From contig NZ_SGXL01000001.1 in NCBI RefSeq assembly GCF_004216955.1, forward strand, positions 2,693,413-2,757,412: DNA of 64,000 nt. The letters run 5' to 3'. This document shows positions 42,823 to 51,015 of the stretch, one piece after another (position 1 is the stretch's first letter; every line of letters starts with the position of its first letter). The DNA comes from Fictibacillus sp. BK138. Lineage in GTDB: Bacteria > Bacillota > Bacilli > Bacillales > Fictibacillaceae. The position numbers were made by a program, and so were the translations under genes. Below the pieces are notes generated by a model, which searched no databases, had not been told where the DNA came from, and saw only the letters and a program-made list of their open reading frames with translations.

Positions 42823-43023
42823 CTTACCTCTTTCATAGAGATTGTCGTGCAGCTTTTTATTTTAAACGATAATTTGGGAAGTGGAAAGTGAAAACACTAA
42901 ATCATCATATCGTTATCATCTCTTTATCAGAACAAAATTATCTAACTTTAGGACATATGTCCTTTCCAACATAAGTGGATGTGTTTTTTAATTAGGAAAG
43001 AAATTGAGTTGGGGAGTGAGACG

Positions 43024-43449
43024 ATGAGAGGTGTTATTTTTGCTTTTTTAGCGGGGGGGTTCATCACCCTGCAAGGTGTGGCGAATTCTCGTATCAGCCA
43101 AGACATCGGTGCTTGGCAAGCTGCTACGGTTACACAGTTAACAGGCTTCCTGATGGCATTATTGATCGTCTTGATCGTTCGAGACGGAAAGTGGAAAAGA
43201 TTTAAAGGTGTAAGGCCTTTGTATCTGACTGGCGGTTCATTTGCAGCTGTCGTCATTTATGGAAATATTTTTTCGATTCATAAGATCGGTGTTACCCTTT
43301 CCATTGCCGTTATCCTTATCGCACAGCTGGCGATTACCTTCTTAGTCGATGGGAGAGGCTGGTTCGGCGTAATGAAACAGAAGATGAGACTGCCGCAGTT
43401 CATCGGGATCGGGATGATGATCGCAGGCGTGGTGATTCTGAAGTTTTGA
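43024..43449 (+). CDS. YdcZ/DUF606-type DMT half-transporter, first of a pair
   Basis: 141 aa with five membrane segments. Starts MRGVIFAFLAGGFITLQGVANSR, the typical DUF606 N-terminus, and ends with GMMIAGVVILK. ATG 43024 follows GGGGAGTGAG. The family is distantly related to EamA/SMR transporters and often occurs as adjacent pairs. Here a Crp/Fnr regulator separates it from a second copy. Confidence 0.8.
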   Translation: MRGVIFAFLAGGFITLQGVANSRISQDIGAWQAATVTQLTGFLMALLIVLIVRDGKWKRFKGVRPLYLTGGSFAAVVIYGNIFSIHKIGVTLSIAVILIAQLAITFLVDGRGWFGVMKQKMRLPQFIGIGMMIAGVVILKF

Positions 43450-43501
43450 TGATATGATTCTTAAAAATACGTACTGAAAAGTCACGGGGTGAATGACAGG
43501 A

Positions 43502-44206
43502 ATGAAAGAGATTCAGGATTCTAAGCTGCTCGAGCATTATCTTCAAACACATGCTATCGAAACCATCTTTAACGATGAAGTGAAGCCTCATCTATCATTA
43601 TTCAGCTTTGATCATGGAGAGCTGATCTGTTCTCAAGGTGATCCCGCTGATTGTTTGTATGTGCTCGTTAAGGGAAAGGTAAAGATCTTCACGACTTCCC
43701 CAGAAGGCAAGACGCTTATTCTTTCTTTTAAAAAGCCGTTGGATTCCATCGGTGACATCGAGTACGTGCAGCATGGGACTGAATTTATTAATACGGTAGA
43801 GGCTGTTTCAACCGTTCACATGATTGGTGTTCACCACCGCTGGCTTAGGAAATACGCGAGTGATCATACCCCGCTTTTAAAGTTTTTACTTGAAGTGATC
43901 ACGCAGAAGTTCTATGTGAAATCAAGTTCGTTAAGCTTCAACCTTCTATATCCAGTTGAAGTACGGTTCGCCAGTTACCTTCTTTCCGTTTGTTTTGAAG
44001 AGAATGAAACGCTTGCGACTGGCCGGTTGAGCACAGCGCATCTGATGGATGCAGCGAATCTGATCGGTACGAGCTACAGGCATCTGAACCGCGTCATTCA
44101 GCATCTTTCAAAAGACGGACTCATTGAACGTCATAACGGGTTTATTTTAGTCAAAGACAAAGACGGTTTAAGTGCGATCGCCGGTAACAATAGCATCTAC
44201 GAATAG
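43502..44206 (+). CDS. Crp/Fnr-family transcriptional regulator (YeiL-like)
   Basis: 234 aa (start ATG 43502 or 43493). The cyclic-nucleotide-binding-like barrel is at about 30-145 (GELICSQGDPADCLYVLVKGKVKIF), and the winged helix at about 165-225 (LMDAANLIGTSYRHLNRVIQHLSKDGLIER). No Fnr-type Cys cluster. It sits between two half-transporter genes in one operon, so it probably controls them and perhaps senses their substrate. Confidence 0.8.
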   Translation: MKEIQDSKLLEHYLQTHAIETIFNDEVKPHLSLFSFDHGELICSQGDPADCLYVLVKGKVKIFTTSPEGKTLILSFKKPLDSIGDIEYVQHGTEFINTVEAVSTVHMIGVHHRWLRKYASDHTPLLKFLLEVITQKFYVKSSSLSFNLLYPVEVRFASYLLSVCFEENETLATGRLSTAHLMDAANLIGTSYRHLNRVIQHLSKDGLIERHNGFILVKDKDGLSAIAGNNSIYE

Positions 44207-44221
44207 AAAGGAGCGATTGAT

Positions 44222-44719
44222 ATGTTCTTAGGATTGTTCTTTGCGGTCTTAGCAGGACTGCTGGTCGGTCTGCAAAATATTTTCAACGCAAAAGTTAATG
44301 AACAAGCAGGCACTTGGGCGACCACTGCTTTAGTACTGGGATTGGGTTTTCTAGCTTCTATGACGCTTGGTCTTGTTTTTGAAGGTATCGGCCTTTTTAC
44401 AATGGATAACATGAAAACATGGCACTGGTTCAGCGGCCTGATCGGAGTGGGCGTGGTCGTTTGTCTTGTGCAGGGAACGCGATTGCTCGGTCCGACGTAT
44501 GCCATCGCGATTGTGCTTACCTCACAGCTGGGGTTCGCTTTGTTATGGGACTCACTCGGCTGGTTCGGTTTAGAGAAGATTCCTTTTACCTTTCAGCAGC
44601 TGGTCGGGGTACTGGTGATCGCTGGAGGAGTGATCGTATTTAAGTTTAGCGGCACGAAAGAGAAAAAAGAAATTAAACAAGTTCAAAAGTCCATGAAGCA
44701 GTATTCATTGGGCAGATAG
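44222..44719 (+). CDS. YdcZ/DUF606-type DMT half-transporter, second of a pair
   Basis: 165 aa with five membrane segments and a basic C-terminal tail. Starts MFLGLFFAVLAGLLVGLQNI and ends with VIAGGVIVFKFS. AAAGGAG before ATG 44222, 15 bp after the regulator stop. It likely forms a heterodimer with the 43024 product, with opposite membrane orientation, as in paired small multidrug-resistance-like transporters. Confidence 0.8.
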   Translation: MFLGLFFAVLAGLLVGLQNIFNAKVNEQAGTWATTALVLGLGFLASMTLGLVFEGIGLFTMDNMKTWHWFSGLIGVGVVVCLVQGTRLLGPTYAIAIVLTSQLGFALLWDSLGWFGLEKIPFTFQQLVGVLVIAGGVIVFKFSGTKEKKEIKQVQKSMKQYSLGR

Positions 44720-44754
44720 AGATACTGTTTTTAGCCTTCTTTCTAAAAATCAAA

Positions 44755-44787
44755 ACGACCAGATTTTATTGTCTGGCCGTTTTTTTA
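44755..44787 (+). terminator. Terminator of the YdcZ-Crp-YdcZ operon
   Basis: ACGACCAGA, eight-base loop, TCTGGCCGT, T7. Same stem as at 13782 and 48646. Confidence 0.85.
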
Positions 44788-44843
44788 TACTCAATTTCAA
44801 TTCATGTAACCACCCGTTGAATAACTCTTTACCTGAATGATAT

Positions 44844-45125
44844 TTATAACCTTACAATCACTTCGGTGCCGTCTTGTGCTTTCACATTAATCAACTCTAG
44901 ACCTTTGTGCTTTTTCAGTTCTTTAATAATTCGTTTAAGTTCTGTTTTGTCTATGGAAGGAATGATAAAAGATATCTTTTTCTTATCTAGATGAGGTTTC
45001 GACCATTTGTTTGCATGGCGAATTAATACTTTAGAGGTTAAGATCGAAATACCGATATTTAAAAGGACATAAGGAACAGGTACTGTAAACTTCGCTTCTT
45101 TTGTTTTTACATTTACATGTAACAT
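44844..45125 (-). CDS. Small protein of the DUF2089 operon, unknown function
   Basis: 93 aa with one weak hydrophobic segment (VPYVLLNIGISILTSKVLI) and a basic, beta-rich C-terminal half ending VKAQDGTEVIVRL. That ending resembles the end of the preceding gene's product (VKSANGDTVSIVIE), so the two may share a domain. Third gene of a three-gene leftward operon; 12 bp from its neighbour. GAGG before the ATG. Confidence 0.6.
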   Translation of the reverse strand: MLHVNVKTKEAKFTVPVPYVLLNIGISILTSKVLIRHANKWSKPHLDKKKISFIIPSIDKTELKRIIKELKKHKGLELINVKAQDGTEVIVRL

Positions 45126-45137
45126 GCTATATATCCT

Positions 45138-45530
45138 CTACTCAATAACGATTGAAACGGTATCACCGTTTGCAGATTTCACATCAACGATCTGACCGTC
45201 CAGTTCGTTTTCGATCGCTTCTAATATTAAATCAATATTAATATCTTTTACGTATTGTTCGGATTGAGGAATCTTTGAAGCGATGTTGTGACCTGCTGCT
45301 AAAACAACTTTTACTAGTTTGATTGGCAGGTTCACATTCACGTTGTCACTTTCAGCAGATTTGACACGAATCTTTAATGTTTTGTCGATGTAACTAGAAG
45401 GTTTATGAGATGGTCTAACTAATGTATTATGATCCTTTTCTTGTAAAACTTGAATTAGTTCAGAACCCTTTTCGGCGTCAATCTTACCTTCTTGAACCAT
45501 ATTTAATACTTTTTCAATCTCACTTTTCAT
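45138..45530 (-). CDS. SHOCT-like domain protein (YvlB-type N-terminus)
   Basis: 130 aa. Residues 1-30 (EIEKVLNMVQEGKIDAEKGSELIQVL) form the short SHOCT-like helical hairpin found in YvlB-type Bacillus proteins, used for oligomerisation. Residues 45-130 resemble the beta-rich adhesin-like or anti-sigma-like partner domain. Middle gene of the operon, AGGAGG before ATG 45530, 12 bp after the DUF2089 stop. Confidence 0.65.
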   Translation of the reverse strand: MKSEIEKVLNMVQEGKIDAEKGSELIQVLQEKDHNTLVRPSHKPSSYIDKTLKIRVKSAESDNVNVNLPIKLVKVVLAAGHNIASKIPQSEQYVKDINIDLILEAIENELDGQIVDVKSANGDTVSIVIE

Positions 45531-45542
45531 TTCACATTCCTC

Positions 45543-45908
45543 CTAGTCGTCTTTTAACATTTTGATTGCTTCATCCGCGGTAATCTCCCCACGTTCAAGC
45601 ATCATTACGATCTTTTTCTCGTCTGCTTCATTCTTCTTTTTTTGTTCATATCCTAATGAAGATGCGATTTCGTTCAGCTTGCCTCGAACGGTTGGGTATG
45701 AGATTCCAAGTTCTTTTTCAACTTCCTTAATATTGCCTCTGCATACGAGAAAGACTTCCACAAAATGAAGTTGCTCTTTGGATAGTGAAGCAAATTTGGA
45801 TAATTCGAATTCATTTTCAATCGTCGTTTGGCAATGTGAGCAATGCAGTTTCGTAATTTTGAGTGTTTGTGTACAAACAGGACAGTTCGTAAGTAATGGA
45901 TAAGCCAT
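45543..45908 (-). CDS. DUF2089-family protein with zinc ribbon, HTH and SHOCT-like end
   Basis: 121 aa in three parts. Residues 8-27 contain four Cys as two pairs (CPVC, CSHC), a zinc ribbon. Residues 40-90 form a helix-turn-helix (GNIKEVEKELGISYPTVRGK). Residues 97-120 form a SHOCT-like hairpin (MMLERGEITADEAIKML). DUF2089 proteins are likely DNA-binding regulators. First gene of the operon; a long perfect inverted repeat overlies its promoter, so autoregulation is likely. Confidence 0.8.
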   Translation of the reverse strand: MAYPLLTNCPVCTQTLKITKLHCSHCQTTIENEFELSKFASLSKEQLHFVEVFLVCRGNIKEVEKELGISYPTVRGKLNEIASSLGYEQKKKNEADEKKIVMMLERGEITADEAIKMLKDD

Positions 45909-45935
45909 ATCAGATTCCTTTCTTTTTATTTAATT

Positions 45936-45995
45936 TGATTATATACAACAAAATTAAAAAAGTGAATAAGAAAAATAAATATTTTTAATTTTGTT
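45936..45995 (-). promoter_or_regulatory. Promoter with 14-bp perfect inverted repeat upstream of the DUF2089 operon
   Basis: AACAAAATTAAAAA (45947-45960) and its exact inverse TTTTTAATTTTGTT (45982-45995), 21 bases apart. Read leftward, TTCACT, 17 bases, TATAAT places the first arm in the promoter spacer. A third related half-site lies at 46006-46017. It could be an operator for the DUF2089 helix-turn-helix protein. Confidence 0.6.
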
Positions 45996-46082
45996 ATTAA
46001 TATTATTAATTTTTGTTAGATTTCTTTTTCGTTTATACATAAAAAGTCTTTAAAATGTGTGAAGTTTAGTCTATCCGGGTAT

Positions 46083-46115
46083 AAAAAAACAAGGCCGCAT
46101 ATAGCAGCCTTGTTT
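46083..46115 (-). terminator. Terminator of the NlpC/P60 gene
   Basis: AACAAGGC / GCCTTGTT stem with 11-base loop and A7 on the left. Confidence 0.8.
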
Positions 46116-46133
46116 CATTTTCTATCTATTTTT

Positions 46134-46790
46134 TTATTCGTAGCTTTTAGCGCCGATATATTTGTCGCTCCAATAAGAGCTGTTAAGTTCAGCTGATGTT
46201 ACACCTTTTGATGAAGATGCGTGCCAGAATTCACCGTCTCCAACATAAACACCTGCGTGGCTCGGTCCGTCACCTTCTAAGTTAAAGAACACGATGTCGC
46301 CGACAGCTGGCTTATCTACACTCGTTCCTTCAGCATAGATTTCATCCACGGTACGTGGCAAGTCTATGTTTTCTGCTTCATCAAACACTTGATTTAAGTA
46401 TCCGCTGCAGTCAAATCCTTCTTCAGCAGTTTCTCCGCCCCACGTATATTTTGTGCCTTCATATTTTTTCGCTACTTCTACGATATTTGAATCGTTACTT
46501 TCTTCATTCCCACCTAGCGCTTTAAATGTTTCGTCCCCAGCGATGCCATCTACCGTTATTCCTTTAGCTTTTTGGAAATCCTTCACGGCATCCGTCGTAT
46601 AGTCTCCATAGTAAGTAGTTGTTTTGCTATATGAAAAATATCCTTTGTTGTCTAAAATCTCTTGAAGTTCTTGTACGTCTTGATGATTCGTTCCAGGTTC
46701 CAGAGTCTGATCTCCCACTGCGGCATGACCTGTCGCTGGATTGAATGCTACAACACCTGCTAACGCTAAACCTGCTGTTAGTTTCTTCAA
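46134..46790 (-). CDS. Secreted NlpC/P60 cell-wall endopeptidase with PG-binding domain
   Basis: 218 aa from TTG 46790 (AAGGGGATGG). Signal peptide to about residue 23, PG_binding_1 domain at 33-92 (QDVQELQEILDNKGYF, DYTTDAVKDFQK), then the NlpC/P60 domain at 102-218 with catalytic C128 (GFDCSGY), H178 (PSHAG) and H190 (EFWHAS). It cuts D-Glu-meso-DAP bonds in wall peptides, as LytE/CwlS do. I looked for a c-di-AMP riboswitch upstream and saw none. Confidence 0.88.
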   Translation of the reverse strand: MKKLTAGLALAGVVAFNPATGHAAVGDQTLEPGTNHQDVQELQEILDNKGYFSYSKTTTYYGDYTTDAVKDFQKAKGITVDGIAGDETFKALGGNEESNDSNIVEVAKKYEGTKYTWGGETAEEGFDCSGYLNQVFDEAENIDLPRTVDEIYAEGTSVDKPAVGDIVFFNLEGDGPSHAGVYVGDGEFWHASSSKGVTSAELNSSYWSDKYIGAKSYE

Positions 46791-47010
46791 ACTACCATCC
46801 CCTTTTTATTTAATACGCCGACCCTTTTTGATCTGACCTGTCCCATACTAACAGGTGGAGATGACAGCGAGATTTTAAAGCAATTACAGGGGAATAACAA
46901 TTTCAGACGAAATGTATAATAAATCACACATTGTAATATTGGAAGGAAATAGGTCACTGATAAAGAAGAATAAGAAGAATAAGAAGATATGTGAAAAGAG
47001 GACTGATTAG

Positions 47011-47052
47011 ATGAATAAACAAGTGCCGGGGATTCCTGGAACTATTCGATGA
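47011..47052 (+). CDS. 13-codon leader ORF overlapping the lipoprotein start
   Basis: ATG 47011, nine bases after GAGG, runs 13 codons (MNKQVPGIPGTIR) and stops at TGA 47050-47052, sharing ATGA with the next start codon. The lipoprotein gene has no good ribosome site of its own, so it is probably translated by coupling to this short ORF. Note the two Pro-Gly steps. Confidence 0.5.
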   Translation: MNKQVPGIPGTIR

Positions 47053-47333
47053 AAAGAGCTGCCCTGTTTTTATTCCTTATATATTCTTTAATTGGTTGTA
47101 ATACAAATGAAACTCATACCTTATCAGGTGAGATTACACATGTTGATAAAGAGAACCAGATTATAAAAATAGATGATAAACCTATTAAGCTTTATTTTGT
47201 GGATGCTTATGAAACAGGAGAGAAAGTGGAAGTGACTTTTATTGATAAAACACCGGATAAAGATTGCTGGTGCCTTGATCACTTTGAAGTACAAGAGATT
47301 AAGATTATAAACGATGATAACAGGAAAGATTAG
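47049..47333 (+). CDS. Small lipoprotein, 94 aa
   Basis: Signal peptide with lipobox LIGC (Cys17). The mature part is a small beta domain (SGEITHVDKENQIIKID, later EKVEVTFIDK) like OB-fold/DUF3221-type lipoproteins. A CWC motif lies near residue 75. Start overlaps the 13-codon leader ORF. Function unknown. Confidence 0.6.
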   Translation: MKRAALFLFLIYSLIGCNTNETHTLSGEITHVDKENQIIKIDDKPIKLYFVDAYETGEKVEVTFIDKTPDKDCWCLDHFEVQEIKIINDDNRKD

Positions 47334-47383
47334 CTCCAAATTGTATAGAGTATAGTATAGGGTAAAATGAAGGAGGCATCTAT

Positions 47384-47677
47384 TTGGAGTTCCCATTCAT
47401 TCATACTAACTTTTGGGATGCATTAATCGCTGTACCTGCTATCATTGTTTTTATTGAGATCCTTAAAGTTTTTCTTCCTTCTCAATCTGCTTGGATTCCT
47501 GCAATCGCTAATCTCATAGGTCTTGTCATTTCCATATTTATTGCTCACCCTCACAGTCTTTGGACGGGCATCATGATGGGAATCGTTTATGGTATAACAG
47601 CGGTTGGTGCTTATACTGCTTTTGCGGGTGTGATGTATACTTACCGTAATAAAGGACCCTCTACTCCTTTCAAATAG
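47384..47677 (+). CDS. Small three-TM membrane protein, holin-like size
   Basis: 97 aa from TTG 47384 (GGAGG, about seven bases). Membrane helices at about 13-30, 37-55 and 59-85. Size and plan resemble holin-type or phage-derived proteins, but there are no phage genes around. Function unknown. It lies 50 bp after the lipoprotein and 17 bp before the SDR gene. Confidence 0.6.
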   Translation: MEFPFIHTNFWDALIAVPAIIVFIEILKVFLPSQSAWIPAIANLIGLVISIFIAHPHSLWTGIMMGIVYGITAVGAYTAFAGVMYTYRNKGPSTPFK

Positions 47678-47694
47678 TCTAATAGGAGATCTTT

Positions 47695-48534
47695 ATGAAT
47701 AGAAAAATAGCCATTGTTACCGGCACTTCCAGCGGATTCGGCATGCTGTGTGCAGTTGAACTCGCGAAGGCTGGTTTTGAAGTGATCAGCACGGTGAGAA
47801 GTTTGGATAAAGCGGAAAATCTATTACGTTTGGCAGATGATCAGGATGTCTCTGACTTCATCCTGCTGCAGACTCTAGATGTGACATCAGAGGAATCGGT
47901 TCGCTCTTTTGCCGAGTATCTTTCAAAGTTTCCTAGTATTGATGTGCTTGTCAACAACGCCGGGTTTGCGCTTGGGGGTTTTTGTGAAGAACTTTCGGTA
48001 GATGAATATCGGCTGCAGTTTGAGACGAACGTTTTTGGCGTGATTGCCGTCACTCAATCAGTCCTTCCGATCATGAGAAAAAATCGGACAGGAAGAATTA
48101 TCAACATGAGCAGCATATCAGGAAAATTTGGTTTTCCAGGTTTGTCACCTTACACGGCATCGAAACATGCCCTTGAAGGTCTGAGCGAGAGCCTCCGATT
48201 AGAATTACGGCCATTTGGGATTGATGTTGTGCTCGTTGAGCCCGGCTCCTACCAGACTAACATTTGGTCTTCGATTGACAATACCACGATCAGCTATGAC
48301 TCTCCTTATCACTTTTATATGGAGAGTCTGCTGAGTGAGATCGAATCTGGCAAAAAGGGCCACGGAAATCCACTTGATGTAGCAAGACTTGTAGCTTGTA
48401 TTGCCTCTCAAGATAAGAGGCCGAAACTGAGGTATCCGATTGGCAAAGGCATTAAGACAAGTCTTTTCATGAAAGCTATCTTGCCATGGCGCATACTAGA
48501 AAAAGCTGTATTAAAGAAACTTTTAAATAAATAA
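47695..48534 (+). CDS. SDR-family oxidoreductase
   Basis: 279 aa. Nucleotide-binding TGTSSGFG at residues 9-16, NNAG at 87-90, a catalytic Ser in NMSS (about 139) and Y153-x3-K157 in SPYTASK. This is the classical short-chain dehydrogenase layout, with a C-terminal extension of about 40 residues that is basic and hydrophobic, possibly membrane-associated, as in lipid- or retinol-type SDRs. Substrate unknown. RBS TAGGAG. Confidence 0.85.
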   Translation: MNRKIAIVTGTSSGFGMLCAVELAKAGFEVISTVRSLDKAENLLRLADDQDVSDFILLQTLDVTSEESVRSFAEYLSKFPSIDVLVNNAGFALGGFCEELSVDEYRLQFETNVFGVIAVTQSVLPIMRKNRTGRIINMSSISGKFGFPGLSPYTASKHALEGLSESLRLELRPFGIDVVLVEPGSYQTNIWSSIDNTTISYDSPYHFYMESLLSEIESGKKGHGNPLDVARLVACIASQDKRPKLRYPIGKGIKTSLFMKAILPWRILEKAVLKKLLNK

Positions 48535-48645
48535 ACAAGGTCACCTTTATCGTAACTGGTTTTTATCTGAAGGAACAAATCGTCAATTACGAGCCTCCTA
48601 TTATATGAAGTAACACTATAAATAGATATGTAACCTACATTAAAA

Positions 48646-48678
48646 ACGACCAGATTTTTTTGTCTGGTCATTTTTTTT
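48646..48678 (+). terminator. Terminator of the SDR gene
   Basis: ACGACCAGA / TCTGGTCAT stem, then T7. Third use of this stem in the window. Confidence 0.8.
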
Positions 48679-48764
48679 CTTATTTAATTAGAGAACTCGA
48701 TTAAATGCTTCTCGACCAAGTTTATGACTATCGTCCTTTTTTTCTAATGAACAGTATCACCGTA

Positions 48765-48953
48765 CTATGAAACAACATCAAATTTCAGGGTCCTTCGTTT
48801 TACCGTTATATATTCACCTGTTGATTTATTCATGACTTGAGACACTTCTTTCGTATGTGTTATCTCAAACCAATCGTTTTGTACATCCACCAGTACGTTT
48901 ACTTCTACATTACTTTCTCCATATTTTAATCCACTATAAGATAATTTGGTCAT
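48765..48953 (-). CDS. Short hypothetical protein, 62 aa
   Basis: ATG 48953 with AAAGG upstream. Beta-rich and hydrophilic (NVEVNVLVDVQNDWFEIT). No family recognised. Lies in an AT-rich stretch upstream of plsY's 3' end, same direction. Confidence 0.45.
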   Translation of the reverse strand: MTKLSYSGLKYGESNVEVNVLVDVQNDWFEITHTKEVSQVMNKSTGEYITVKRRTLKFDVVS

Positions 48954-49034
48954 CGTTATCGTACCTTTCTGAATGAATAATATAGGTCTACTCATCTAAG
49001 ACTACAATTGCACTCGTCTACAAAAAAATACTTA

Positions 49035-49610
49035 TTATTGAACTATTTTGTTCTCAGTTCCATTTAGAATCCTCTTAATATTTTGTCGATGAAGAATAAT
49101 TATGGTTACGCTTATTAATAAAGAAAGTAACAAGATAATTTTATCTTCAAATATAAGACTGTATATAAACAATGCTATACCAGCCAACATCGAACTTAAT
49201 GATACATACTTTGAAAACGTCAAAGTTATTACAAACACAACAAAACCAACTAAAACAGCTAGAGGTGACAAATATAAAAAAACTCCAGTTGCTGTGGCAA
49301 CAGCTTTTCCACCCTTAAAACGAGCAAATATAGAAAATATGTGTCCTAATATGGCTAATAAACCACAGATAATAGGGTTAATCGTAGAACTAAGTATTAG
49401 TGGAAGGAAACAAGCAAATGTACCTTTTCCTATATCGGCAATTGCAACAATTAATCCTGCTTTTATACCTAGAACTCTATAAGCATTAGTTGCACCAAGA
49501 TTACCACTACCATATTTACGAATATCTTTCTTATAAAACATTTTACCGACTATCAAAGCAAATGAAATGGATCCTGTTAAATAACTTAAAATTAGAGCTA
49601 AAATGTTCAA
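49035..49610 (-). CDS. plsY: Glycerol-3-phosphate acyltransferase PlsY
   Basis: 191 aa from TTG 49610 (AGGAG). Five membrane segments. The three conserved PlsY motifs are present: YGSGNLGATN near 35, GHIFSIFARFKGGKAVAT around 90-106, and the late HRQNIKRI(L) segment. PlsY transfers acyl groups from acyl-phosphate to glycerol 3-phosphate, first step of phospholipid synthesis. The region is markedly AT-rich compared with flanks, and the neighbours are not parE/parC, near which the usual Bacillus copy lies, so this may be a second, acquired copy. Confidence 0.88.
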   Translation of the reverse strand: MNILALILSYLTGSISFALIVGKMFYKKDIRKYGSGNLGATNAYRVLGIKAGLIVAIADIGKGTFACFLPLILSSTINPIICGLLAILGHIFSIFARFKGGKAVATATGVFLYLSPLAVLVGFVVFVITLTFSKYVSLSSMLAGIALFIYSLIFEDKIILLLSLLISVTIIILHRQNIKRILNGTENKIVQ

Positions 49611-49690
49611 AGTCGTATATCTCCTAAATTAGTGTAGTTTTTCCGCGAATTTTAAGGGTTTTTACCTTTTTCTTGTTCCACAATTCTCCT

Positions 49691-49924
49691 TTACTCATAA
49701 ATAAAGTAACTTAAACAAAGAATGCATAACCCTAAAAAAACTAGTATCAAAGTTAGTTTCTTTAAATACCACGGAAATAAATTAATCATATAAAGTAATA
49801 TTTCCCCTAAAACACTTCCAGGGTCGGCATTACTTTCACTTTGATAAAACTCTTTATCTTTAACTGAGAAAAAAATCAAACTTAGAAAGGAAAAAACGGC
49901 AAATATAATCATTAAAATAGTCAT
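49691..49924 (-). CDS. Two-TM membrane protein, 77 aa
   Basis: ATG 49924 five bases after AAGGAG. Helices at about 1-20 and 52-75, with a polar middle. No family recognised. Same direction as plsY and AT-rich. 49925-50140 holds no supportable gene. Confidence 0.5.
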   Translation of the reverse strand: MTILMIIFAVFSFLSLIFFSVKDKEFYQSESNADPGSVLGEILLYMINLFPWYLKKLTLILVFLGLCILCLSYFIYE

Positions 49925-50142
49925 ATAGACTCCTTTTTTAAATCTCAATTCTTATTTCATTAAATGCCCGTTTGTTGAATAAGAATAATACTTTTTTAAC
50001 CTTATTATATATTCGATTTAACCGGCTTCTACCCCTTTTTGTGGCAAGTCGATTGACAGGCGGATTGTATAGCACAGTAGGACAGAAATTAATTATTGTC
50101 CCCTTTCTATAACTGGTGCTAATTAGGAGGCTATGTAACAAA

Positions 50143-50172
50143 GAAAAAACCACAACGAATTTCGTTGCGGTT
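50143..50172 (-). terminator. Terminator of the STAS gene
   Basis: ACCACAACGAA / TTCGTTGCGGT with A6 on the left. Almost the same stem as at 3162-3180. Confidence 0.8.
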
Positions 50173-50196
50173 TATATGCGAAATGATATGTTTTTC

Positions 50197-51015
50197 TTAT
50201 CTTAAATAATCTTCCAATGCTTGCTGCAGAGTAGCTTTCGTCTTCGCTTTACTTTCAAATGTTAACCCGATGCTGGTCACTTTGCGTACGATTTCTGGAC
50301 GCAGGCCGGTGATGACACATTCACAGCCCATCATGTTCGCACCTTCTATTACCTTCATCATATGTTCGATCACTTCAGTCTCCATTTGAGCGATACCAGA
50401 TAGATCAATGACTAATGTTCCGATGCGAAGTCTGCTGATTTCCATTAAAACTTTCTCTTCAATCGTGTCTGTTCGATATGTATCGATCGTGCCGATTAAC
50501 GGAAGGACGCAAACGGATGATGTGATCGGAATAATAGGTACAGATAAATTTTCAACGAGTGCTTTCTGAGATTCGATCAGCTTATCTTTGTATTCCGAAT
50601 AACTTAAGAATAATTCGTTTAAAAACTTGTCAATGCGGTCATTGATTTGTCTTTCAACGTAATAAAAGTTGTCACCTTCCAAATCGTTTTGATTTGATTT
50701 ATCATATTCCTGCAAGTACTTCCAGATGGTTCTGCGGATTGCTTGTACCCACTCAAGTTTGAATGCTAGTGTAAGACTATGCGATGCCCACGAAACGCCT
50801 TCTATTTTTGCGAATTCTTCTAATTCATCATCTTTACCCTGAATCGTGTACATCACCAGTTTATGAGCATTGGATAATAGATCGATATTACCAATCAGAA
50901 GGATTTCTTCAATTTTCTCACGAACATTTCGGGCTTCACTTAATAGTGACTCTTGGAACTCTTCTCTGTTATTTGTAAAATAATCGATATAATCCTTTTC
51001 CAAGGTTAAAGCCAT
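50197..51015 (-). CDS. RsbR-like stressosome protein with STAS domain
   Basis: 272 aa from ATG 51015, eight bases after AGGAG. Residues 1-140 form a helical globin-like sensor domain (RsbRD/RsbRA N-terminal type), a linker helix follows, and the STAS domain lies at about 155-270 (VCVLPLIGTIDTYRTD, TLVIDLSGIAQMETEV). RsbR paralogues assemble with RsbS in the stressosome and release RsbT to start the sigma-B cascade. No rsbS or rsbT gene is adjacent, so it is an orphan paralogue. Confidence 0.82.
   Translation of the reverse strand: MALTLEKDYIDYFTNNREEFQESLLSEARNVREKIEEILLIGNIDLLSNAHKLVMYTIQGKDDELEEFAKIEGVSWASHSLTLAFKLEWVQAIRRTIWKYLQEYDKSNQNDLEGDNFYYVERQINDRIDKFLNELFLSYSEYKDKLIESQKALVENLSVPIIPITSSVCVLPLIGTIDTYRTDTIEEKVLMEISRLRIGTLVIDLSGIAQMETEVIEHMMKVIEGANMMGCECVITGLRPEIVRKVTSIGLTFESKAKTKATLQQALEDYLR

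Noticed and set aside
46791-47010. Possible c-di-AMP (ydaO-type) riboswitch before the NlpC/P60 gene
   Set aside because: Such genes often have one, but none of the conserved ydaO sequence blocks is visible here.
47384-47677. Holin-like gene as sign of a prophage remnant
   Set aside because: No endolysin, structural or integrase genes nearby; size and membrane plan alone are not enough.
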